Below, one piece after another: positions 57,855 to 64,000 of a stretch of 64,000 nt of DNA (the first letter of the stretch is position 1; every line of letters starts with the position of its first letter). Below the pieces are notes generated by a model. The model ran no database searches. It was given only the letters and a program-made list of their open reading frames with translations, and was not told the DNA's origin. Source of the DNA: Ruegeria profundi (GTDB lineage: Bacteria > Pseudomonadota > Alphaproteobacteria > Rhodobacterales > Rhodobacteraceae); contig NZ_LQBP01000010.1 in NCBI RefSeq assembly GCF_001507545.1, positions 62,001 to 126,000 of the forward strand, given 5' to 3'. Made by a program: the position numbers and the translations under genes.

Positions 57855-57938
57855 ACAGGGTCCTTGCGACCTTTTGCGACAGGCTATCGTATTCTCGGCT
57901 CACGTCTAGCGACATGAGCAGAAAACCGTTCAGGGGCG

Positions 57939-59246
57939 TTACAAAACGTACCGGCTCAGATCCGCCGAGCGTGTCAGCTCGCCCAGATTATCCTCAACAA
58001 ATTGGGCATTCACCGTGATCTCGGCACCGGCCTGATCGGGCGCGGTAAAGGATAATTCTTCGAACACCCGTTCCATCACAGTGTAAAGCCGCCGTGCACC
58101 AATATTCTCAACGCTTTGGTTTACATCTGCAGCAATGCGCGCCAGCGCGGCGATGCCGTCATCGGTGAAACTGACGGTGACGTTTTCCGTTCCCATCAGC
58201 GCGGTGTATTGCAGCGTCAGCGCGTTGTCGGTTTCGGTCAGGATGCGAACGAAATCTTGCTCGGTCAGGGCGCGCAATTCCACGCGGATCGGCAGGCGAC
58301 CCTGAAGTTCGGGCAACAGATCCGACGGCTTGGCGATATGGAACGCGCCTGAAGCAATAAACAGGATATGGTCGGTTTTCACCGGGCCGTGTTTAGTGGA
58401 CACTGTGGTGCCCTCGATCAAAGGCAGTAAGTCTCGCTGTACGCCTTCGCGGCTAACATCACCGCCCCGCGCGTCCGAGCGGGCACAGACCTTGTCGATC
58501 TCGTCCAAGAACACGATGCCGTTCTGTTCCACCGACTCCAGCGCAACGCGGTTGACGGTTTCATCGTCCAGCAGCTTGTCTGCCTCTTCCCCGATCAGCG
58601 CGTCATAGCTTTCTGCCACGGTCATGCGTTTCTTGACGGTCCGACCGCCGAAGGCTTTGCCAAAGATATCGCCAAGATTCATCATGCCCATCTGGCTACC
58701 CGGCTGGCCGGGAATGTCGAACATCGGCATGGGGTTTGACGTATCCGACAGCTCAAGCTCGATCACGGTATCGTCCAGCTCACCGGCTTTCAGCTTTTTG
58801 CGGAACATCTCACGCGTACCTTCGCGGGCGTCGGTGCCTGCGATGGCTTCGATAACGCGGTCTTCGGCGGCTTGATACGCCTTGGCCTTGACGTCCTCGC
58901 GCATGTATTCGCGGGTCTGGATGATGGCGGCATCAGCCAGATCGCGCACGATCTGTTCCACGTCGCGGCCGACATACCCGACCTCGGTGAATTTGGTGGC
59001 CTCGACCTTAATGAAGGGCGCGCGGGCCAGTTTCGCCAGACGGCGGCTGATCTCGGTCTTGCCGACACCGGTGGGGCCGATCATCAGGATATTTTTGGGA
59101 TAGACCTCGTCCCGGATATCGTCGGCCAGTTGCTTTCGCCGCCAGCGGTTGCGCAGCGCCACGGCCACGGCGCGTTTGGCGTCTTTCTGACCAATAATGA
59201 AACGGTCCAGTTCCGAGACAATCTCGCGCGGGGTCAGGTCGGTCAA
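57939..59246 (-). CDS. hslU: ATP-dependent protease ATPase subunit HslU
   Basis: AAA+ unfoldase that feeds HslV. 435 residues from TTG 59246, with AAGGA 9 bases upstream; this gives the normal [19 protein letters not shown] start, and the longer frame is not conserved. Walker [10 protein letters not shown], intermediate domain, Walker B VFLDEIDK, and C-terminal DLSRYVL that docks into HslV. HslV lies 284 bp upstream rather than adjacent. Confidence 0.96.
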   Translation of the reverse strand: MTDLTPREIVSELDRFIIGQKDAKRAVAVALRNRWRRKQLADDIRDEVYPKNILMIGPTGVGKTEISRRLAKLARAPFIKVEATKFTEVGYVGRDVEQIVRDLADAAIIQTREYMREDVKAKAYQAAEDRVIEAIAGTDAREGTREMFRKKLKAGELDDTVIELELSDTSNPMPMFDIPGQPGSQMGMMNLGDIFGKAFGGRTVKKRMTVAESYDALIGEEADKLLDDETVNRVALESVEQNGIVFLDEIDKVCARSDARGGDVSREGVQRDLLPLIEGTTVSTKHGPVKTDHILFIASGAFHIAKPSDLLPELQGRLPIRVELRALTEQDFVRILTETDNALTLQYTALMGTENVTVSFTDDGIAALARIAADVNQSVENIGARRLYTVMERVFEELSFTAPDQAGAEITVNAQFVEDNLGELTRSADLSRYVL

Positions 59247-59434
59247 AACGCAGTCCTTTCGGTCGGCATGGCAAAACTTGGATTTAGGTAGGTACCGTAT
59301 TTGCGAAAACAACCAAGTCTTTTTCCTTGGCAGCGTTGGTTAGCAATGCCCCACCCCGTTTGCAAATGCTTTCATAAGTAAAACACCCGCACCCTGTTAC
59401 TGATATCAATACGTTAAAGGTCAGGAGCACAGAG

Positions 59435-59539
59435 ATGTCGAGACCTGCCAAGATCACCCGCCAATTCTGAGTGTTCCTTGACCTGATCGACATGCACCTG
59501 CGCTGGTAGGGAAAAGAGATCAAGGCGTTGTTAGCCTGA
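59435..59539 (+). pseudogene. Possible remnant of a tiny gene between hslU and hslV
   Basis: An AGGAGC ribosome-like site precedes ATG 59435. The frame codes MSRPAKITRQF then a TGA stop; reading on gives VFLDLIDMHLRW, a TAG stop, and GKEIKALLA before a third stop at 59537. The 34-codon frame interrupted by two stops could be a degraded small gene, or chance. No family recognised. Confidence 0.2.
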
Positions 59540-60088
59540 GATCGTTTCAACCGTCAGTTTGCCATTGGTATAGACGCAAATATCGGCAGCAATCGCCATC
59601 GCCTCACGCGCAACCTCTTCGGCCGATTTGTCGCTGTCCATCATCGCGCGGGCTGCAGCGAGGGCAAAGTTGCCGCCTGACCCGATGGCCGCCACGTTGT
59701 GTTCCGGTTCCAGCACGTCCCCTGCACCGGTGATCACCAACAGATCTGTACCATCAGTAACGATCAGCATAGCTTCAAGCTTTTGCAGATACTTGTCGGT
59801 GCGCCAGTCCTTGGCCAGTTCGACCGACGCGCGGGCCAGTTGGCCGGGTGTCGCCTCAAGCTTGGCTTCCAACCGCTCGAGCAGGGTAAATGCGTCAGCA
59901 GTCGACCCGGCGAAACCGGCAACGACTTCAAAACCGCCTGGCGACAGGCGACGGACCTTGCGGGCGGTGCCCTTGATCACGGTTTGGCCAAGGCTGACCT
60001 GTCCGTCACCGGCAATGACCACATGACCACCTTTTTTAACGCCAATGATGGTCGTACCGTGCCAACCGGGAAAATCGCTGTCCGCCAT
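59531..60088 (-). CDS. hslV: ATP-dependent protease peptidase subunit HslV
   Basis: Proteasome-like peptidase. 185 residues. The catalytic threonine is T12 in [14 protein letters not shown], so 11 residues must be removed, a propeptide longer than the single Met of E. coli HslV. GDGQVSLG and [13 protein letters not shown] are diagnostic. A possible RpoH-type promoter lies just upstream. Confidence 0.96.
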   Translation of the reverse strand: MADSDFPGWHGTTIIGVKKGGHVVIAGDGQVSLGQTVIKGTARKVRRLSPGGFEVVAGFAGSTADAFTLLERLEAKLEATPGQLARASVELAKDWRTDKYLQKLEAMLIVTDGTDLLVITGAGDVLEPEHNVAAIGSGGNFALAAARAMMDSDKSAEEVAREAMAIAADICVYTNGKLTVETISG

Positions 60089-60114
60089 GAAAATCTCCGT
60101 TTTCGTCTGCCGTT

Positions 60115-60145
60115 CTATATGGGCCGGACTCGTCCGCAGCGCAAC
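60115..60145 (-). promoter_or_regulatory. Putative sigma-32-like promoter of hslV
   Basis: On the minus strand GTTGCGC (60145-60139) and CCCATATAG (60123-60115) are 15 nt apart. The -10 fits the RpoH consensus CCCCATnT well; the -35 only partly (TTG core). Transcription would start about 20 nt before the hslV ATG. Confidence 0.4.
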
Positions 60146-60285
60146 AGTTCACAAACCGCACAAAAGATATGCAAAAATCGCAATTCGGGGTTACCGCACG
60201 AGCAATTGTGAGTCTTGCGCCAAGATCCTAAATGAGACCTGCAACCGACGACGGGTCGGCTGTTTCAGTTAGAAGGAATGCGCAA

Positions 60286-60480
60286 ATGGCAACTACCGCA
60301 AATATCCATGCGCCGCTCGGAGCAGCTACCATCCTGCACGTAGTGGACGCGTTCTCCGCAACGTTTGAAAAAGCAGTCGCGTGGAATGAAACCCGTAAAA
60401 CACGTGCAGCCCTGTCACGGCTTAGTGATGCACAGCTTGACGACATTGGTCTGACTCGCGAAGAAATCGACAAAATCTGA
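60286..60480 (+). CDS. DUF1127 (YjiS-like) small protein
   Basis: 64 residues from ATG 60286, with AAGGA upstream. The C-terminal ETRKTRAALSRLSDAQLDDI followed by GLTREEIDKI is the DUF1127 domain, in which arginine-rich helices are thought to bind RNA or protein in some alphaproteobacteria. Divergent from hslV and followed by a strong terminator, so monocistronic and probably well expressed. Confidence 0.85.
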   Translation: MATTANIHAPLGAATILHVVDAFSATFEKAVAWNETRKTRAALSRLSDAQLDDIGLTREEIDKI

Positions 60481-60508
60481 CCTGCGATTAACTTTTGCAA
60501 AGTAAAAT

Positions 60509-60539
60509 GCCGCCCATCGTTGGGGCGGCTTTTCTTTTT
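60509..60539 (+). terminator. Rho-independent terminator after the DUF1127 gene
   Basis: Perfect 7-bp stem GCCGCCC / GGGCGGC, 7-nt loop, then TTTTCTTTTT. A textbook intrinsic terminator, 28 bp after the stop. Confidence 0.9.
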
Positions 60540-60634
60540 CAGGCAATGACATCGTTGTGGCACTGGCTTGAAACCGGCGTCTTTAAATGACACGGTTTTG
60601 GGAACCAGCAAAATTCAGCCTTAGCGGAGCGGCC

Positions 60635-61405
60635 ATGCCGTCGATGCCCAAGCCCGACATGACGACAGCCGACCGACGGGCATTCTTTGCCGAGGTGATC
60701 AGGCCGTTTAACCTTGGCCACAAACTGATCCGTGTCGGTGATTTTGGCGATGGCGGCTATTTACTGCCCAATGATCTTGACGGCATCGTGGCTTGTTTTT
60801 CTCCGGGTGTGTCCCAGCAATCCAGTTTTGAGCTTGATCTGGCAAAACACGGTATTCCGTCTTTCATGGCAGACGGATCGGTTGATGAACCGATGCTGGA
60901 TATACCCAATTCGGTTTTCGTCAAAAAACACTTGGCAGCAGAGACTGGCGAAAATGTCATCTCATTGCGGGACTGGATGGATCAGTTCGCTCTGGATGAA
61001 GGTGACATGATCCTGCAAATGGATATCGAAGGGGCCGAATATAACGTCCTGTCGACCTTGCCGCCCGACTATCTGCACCGGTTTCGCATTGTCGTGCTGG
61101 AACTACACCGCATCCCGTCAATCCTGACCAAACCGGCATCTTTCAAACGGGCCTTCCCGGCGCTGTCGGCGTTGAAAGACGGGTTTCTCTGTTCTCATAT
61201 CCATCCAAACAATGCGTCTGGCACGGTGGATATCGAGGGTGAAACCTTCCCCCGCGTGATTGAGGCAACCTTTGTCCGGCGCGATCGCGTCAAACAGATG
61301 AGACCAGCAACGCAGTTCCCACACCCGCTGGACCGACGGCACAGGCCCAATGGCCCGTCACTCGACTTGCCATCGGAATGGATCAACGCGGCGAAGGTCG
61401 GCTAG
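60635..61405 (+). CDS. FkbM-like methyltransferase family protein
   Basis: 256 residues from ATG 60635, which has GGAG 5 bases upstream; an ATG at 60587 lacks a site. MQMDIEGAEYNVLSTLP near 124 is the FkbM/Methyltransf_21 signature; VGDFGDGGYLLP near 35 precedes it. The usual SAM glycine loop is hard to see, so catalysis is unproven. Relatives often modify surface sugars. Ends 53 bp from convergent trxA. Confidence 0.7.
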   Translation: MPSMPKPDMTTADRRAFFAEVIRPFNLGHKLIRVGDFGDGGYLLPNDLDGIVACFSPGVSQQSSFELDLAKHGIPSFMADGSVDEPMLDIPNSVFVKKHLAAETGENVISLRDWMDQFALDEGDMILQMDIEGAEYNVLSTLPPDYLHRFRIVVLELHRIPSILTKPASFKRAFPALSALKDGFLCSHIHPNNASGTVDIEGETFPRVIEATFVRRDRVKQMRPATQFPHPLDRRHRPNGPSLDLPSEWINAAKVG

Positions 61406-61408
61406 CGC

Positions 61409-61439
61409 AAAAAAACAGGCGCCGCAAAGCGACGCCCGT
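61409..61439 (-). terminator. Rho-independent terminator of trxA
   Basis: On the minus strand ACGGGCGTCGC and GCGGCGCCTGT form an 11-bp stem (with G-U pairs) around a TTT loop, followed by a run of seven T. Strong intrinsic terminator 20 bp past the trxA stop; on the plus strand it also sits just after the FkbM-like gene. Confidence 0.88.
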
Positions 61440-61458
61440 TCGCCGAAATACGCTCAGC

Positions 61459-61779
61459 TTAGATGGATTCGTCGATCCAGCTTTGCAGCGCTGCTTTCGG
61501 TGCCGCGCCCGCACGGTTCGAGACTACCTGACCATCCTTGAAAATGAACAGTGCCGGGATGCCACGAACGCCCATTGCAGCCGCAGAGTTCGGGTTGCTG
61601 TCGACGTCTACCTTGGCGATTTTAATCTTGTCGCCATATTCAGCGGCCAGTTCTTCCAGTGCGGGGCCGATCTGCTTACAGGGGCCACACCACTCAGCCC
61701 AGAAATCGACAACAACGGGGATGTCGGAATTCTTGACTTCGGCGTCAAAGGTATCGTCGGTTACGGCTACGGTCGACAT
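61459..61779 (-). CDS. trxA: Thioredoxin
   Basis: 106 residues, full length. Redox motif WAEWCGPC with C31 and C34, plus the cis-Pro in [11 protein letters not shown] near 75. General disulfide reductant. It lies 60 bp after addA; the addA-trxA order is common in Rhodobacteraceae. Confidence 0.97.
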   Translation of the reverse strand: MSTVAVTDDTFDAEVKNSDIPVVVDFWAEWCGPCKQIGPALEELAAEYGDKIKIAKVDVDSNPNSAAAMGVRGIPALFIFKDGQVVSNRAGAAPKAALQSWIDESI

Positions 61780-61839
61780 TTTATGTCTCCTGAATGGGGT
61801 AAACTTGGGAAACGAACGTAGGGACGGGTCACACTAAGG

Positions 61840-64000
61840 TCAAGATATCTGGGTACGGGCCAGGGCATCCGTCACAAGATCGTGTGGCAACCACATCAAG
61901 TCGGCTGTGCGCGTCCACAGGATCGCCGTTCGAATGTTCCGAGCGGGGTAGATTTGCGTCAACGCCTGACGGTATGCACCCATCTGGCGCAGCACGCCTT
62001 CGGGGCAGGCTGCAGGGTCGTCAGGAACGATGATATTGGTTTTGAAATCAATCACCTGAACCTCGGTTTCGGATATGATCAGCCGGTCGATGACCCCATG
62101 GGTACGCCGCCCGTTCAGGTTGGCTGTTACCGGAACTTCGGCCAGGGTATCGGTCGCAAAAACGGGCTTTAGATGAACTGCCGTCAGGACATTCTGCGCT
62201 TCGTTCAGAAGCGTCTGCCGTTCCGTATCTTGCATATCGGGCAGAACCCGAGCGCAGAGCTGCGGCCAGTTTTCTTGAGGGACTGCTGGCAAATGTTCAA
62301 GCAGCAAGTGTAGACGCGTGCCGCGCAGCTTGGCGGCCTCTTCATCCTGACCGGGATCACCGGGCAAGGCCTTCGCCCCACCCAAATCAGACGGGCTGAG
62401 CGTCTCAAGCGGTGGTTCTGGGGCAGCGGCTGCGGTCAAGAACTGCCCGGGTAATGGCGTTGGCTTTGCCGTGGTTTCTGAGTGCTGTTCAAGCGGCAAC
62501 GCGGTCCAATCCCCATGTGCCAGACGCAGTGTTTCCGAACCGGGGATCTGCGTGGCCCCTGCCCGTTTGATTGCGTCCTCAACCATCTGATACCAGCTGG
62601 TTCCGTCTTTGCCGACATCCCCTGCGGCGCCCACGATTAACCACTTTTCTGCGCGTGTCAGAGCCACATAAAGCAGGCGAAGCCGCTCATTCTCTTCCCG
62701 CAGCCGCGCCTCAGCCCGTGCTTGCGCGATCAGCGCCGGAGAGGCATCGGCAGAGACTTTCCACAGCGGCGTTCCCTCAGCCACCATGATTTCTGCATCG
62801 CGTGGCGCCTGCCGTTTACTAGTGTCCGGCAGGATCACGATTGGGGCTTCAAGCCCTTTGGAGCCATGCACCGTCATCACCCGGATCATATTGCCGACGC
62901 CGCTCATCTGCCGTTTGATTTCCAGATCGTCGGTTTGCATCCAAACCAGAAATCCGGTCAGGCTGGGAATATCTGTCCTTTCATACGCAAGGGCTTGAGA
63001 CAGCAGCGCGTTTATTCCGTCTTCGGCTTCGGCCCCAAGTCGCCCCAAAAGCTTTCGGCGTCCGTCATGACGGGTCAGGATTCGTTCAATCAGGTCATAG
63101 GGTCGTAAAAAGTCGATCTGTCCGCGCAAATCGTTAAGGGTCGCCAGCGTTTCCGGAAATTCAGCAGCACGGCGACGCAGCGCGGCCCATAAGAACTGCT
63201 CTTGTCTGCGATGGGCAAGATCAAAAAGCTGTTGCTCACTCCAACCGAACAGAGGTGACTTTAGCACTGTGGCCAGCGAAAGACTGTCTTCGGGCGTAGC
63301 CAGAAAACTCAGCAGGGCCGCAAGATCTTTTACCGCCAGTTCTGCGCCCACCTTCAACCGGTCGGCCCCGGCGATGGGCAGACCTTCGGCCTTGCAGGCG
63401 CGGATGATCTCGGCAAACAGGTCCGAGCGACGCTGGACGAGGATCAGGAAATCACCCGGTTTCACCCTACGCCGCACAAAGCTTCCCGGAGCTTTGCCAT
63501 CTTCGGGAATCGTTTCGCCGCCGTTGATCATGTCCTTGATCGACTTGGCCACCTTCTCGGCCAGAAGGACGGTGTGATGCCGCGCACCGGGGCGATCTAC
63601 CGGGTCGGTCCAGTCCCCGTCGTCGTCCTCATCGACCTTTTCGATCACTGGCCACAGGTCGACACGACCCGGCAAATCCGACTTAAACGCACGATGCAAA
63701 CTGTCCTTGTGAAATCCGGCATCGGTGTGATTTTCGAACAGGATATCGACCAAAGACAGGATCGCGCTGGAGGAGCGGAACGAATACTCCAATGTCGAAT
63801 CCCACAATTTAGAGCCTGATTCCGTCAATCTGCGCCCAAATTCCTGCTGCATCCGGTCAAAGGCCTGCGGGTCGGCACCCTGAAAGGAATAGATCGATTG
63901 TTTCTTGTCGCCGACCACGAAAATCGTGCGCTCAACCTCGGATCGGGCCCCTTCCCCGCTGGTGAATTCCTGCGCCAATTTTTCAATGACATCCCATTGA
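61840..64000 (-). CDS. addA: Double-strand break repair helicase-nuclease AddA (5' truncated)
   Basis: The frame is open to the window edge (QWDVIEKLAQEF lies before any start), so the N-terminal helicase part is missing; about 719 C-terminal residues are visible. UvrD/AddA motifs: VGDKKQSIYSFQGADP, LEYSFRSS, TVHGSKGLEAPIVILPD and LLYVALTRAEKW. The last ~150 residues hold a PD-(D/E)XK nuclease with GVIDRLI and VIDFKTN. With AddB it processes DNA ends for RecA in place of RecBCD. addB is expected beyond the edge. Confidence 0.94.
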   Translation of the reverse strand, partial: QWDVIEKLAQEFTSGEGARSEVERTIFVVGDKKQSIYSFQGADPQAFDRMQQEFGRRLTESGSKLWDSTLEYSFRSSSAILSLVDILFENHTDAGFHKDSLHRAFKSDLPGRVDLWPVIEKVDEDDDGDWTDPVDRPGARHHTVLLAEKVAKSIKDMINGGETIPEDGKAPGSFVRRRVKPGDFLILVQRRSDLFAEIIRACKAEGLPIAGADRLKVGAELAVKDLAALLSFLATPEDSLSLATVLKSPLFGWSEQQLFDLAHRRQEQFLWAALRRRAAEFPETLATLNDLRGQIDFLRPYDLIERILTRHDGRRKLLGRLGAEAEDGINALLSQALAYERTDIPSLTGFLVWMQTDDLEIKRQMSGVGNMIRVMTVHGSKGLEAPIVILPDTSKRQAPRDAEIMVAEGTPLWKVSADASPALIAQARAEARLREENERLRLLYVALTRAEKWLIVGAAGDVGKDGTSWYQMVEDAIKRAGATQIPGSETLRLAHGDWTALPLEQHSETTAKPTPLPGQFLTAAAAPEPPLETLSPSDLGGAKALPGDPGQDEEAAKLRGTRLHLLLEHLPAVPQENWPQLCARVLPDMQDTERQTLLNEAQNVLTAVHLKPVFATDTLAEVPVTANLNGRRTHGVIDRLIISETEVQVIDFKTNIIVPDDPAACPEGVLRQMGAYRQALTQIYPARNIRTAILWTRTADLMWLPHDLVTDALARTQIS

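Overview
The window is about 64 kb of GC-rich alphaproteobacterial chromosome. It most resembles the Roseobacter group of Rhodobacteraceae (Ruegeria/Silicibacter-like). This is an inference from the gene set and order: a NaChBac-type sodium channel with the TLESWSM filter known from Silicibacter pomeroyi, a PBP-OmpA fusion, a DUF1127 mini-protein, the addA-trxA pair, and an origin neighbourhood matching that of Caulobacter. It is almost fully coding. I see no rRNA, tRNA, CRISPR array, insertion sequence or prophage. Genes are packed tightly, with many 4-nt ATGA overlaps and overlapping convergent ends.

Layout. (1) 1-6.1 kb: the 3' part of a periplasmic-binding/OmpA fusion, radC, dnaK-dnaJ with a heat-shock-like promoter, and alkB. 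(2) 6.1-15.1 kb: a cell-surface glycan block with an ABC-2 export permease, cysQ, kdsB, galE, two paralogous family-2 glycosyltransferases, a GT14-type glycosyltransferase with a large C-terminal extension, and a two-domain sulfotransferase-like protein. CysQ removes the PAP left by sulfotransferases and KdsB activates Kdo, so the block reads as assembly of a sulfated, possibly Kdo-containing glycan. (3) 15-30.2 kb: housekeeping and stress genes, namely an L,D-transpeptidase-fold protein, the sodium channel, an RlmD-like RNA methyltransferase, a two-gene ABC exporter, a CCA-adding-type enzyme, two Nudix hydrolases, Hsp33, a divergent REC-PP2C/HPt signalling pair, ilvA, argG, a DUF1810 protein and an SCP2-like protein. 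(4) 30.3-41.5 kb: msrA, a ribokinase-like kinase, maeB, mutS, grpE, hrcA, rph, rdgB, hemW and a DUF454 membrane protein.

(5) 41.5-55.5 kb is the heart of the window: the chromosome origin neighbourhood. parB, parA, rsmG, mnmG, mnmE, rho and hemJ all run leftward. maf, aroE, coaE and dnaQ run rightward, followed by secB, fxsA, a Tim44-like gene, mltA and an smr gene. The two arms diverge from a 404-bp AT-rich non-coding gap (48934-49337) with several DnaA-box-like 9-mers, which I interpret as oriC. Two perfect 16-bp parS palindromes lie inside rsmG and at the start of mnmG, as targets for the adjacent ParB. (6) 55.5-64 kb: an MFS transporter with a lipoprotein hydrolase, hslU and hslV (separated by 284 bp), a DUF1127 gene with a strong terminator, a FkbM-like methyltransferase, trxA, and the 3' part of addA running off the right edge.

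Many proteostasis and redox-repair genes (dnaK, dnaJ, grpE, hrcA, hslU, hslV, hslO, secB, msrA, trxA) lie within about 60 kb of the proposed origin, so their copy number would rise in fast-growing cells. I did not find a clearly new defence or mobile system. The least familiar material is the glycan block and the HPt/phosphatase pair.
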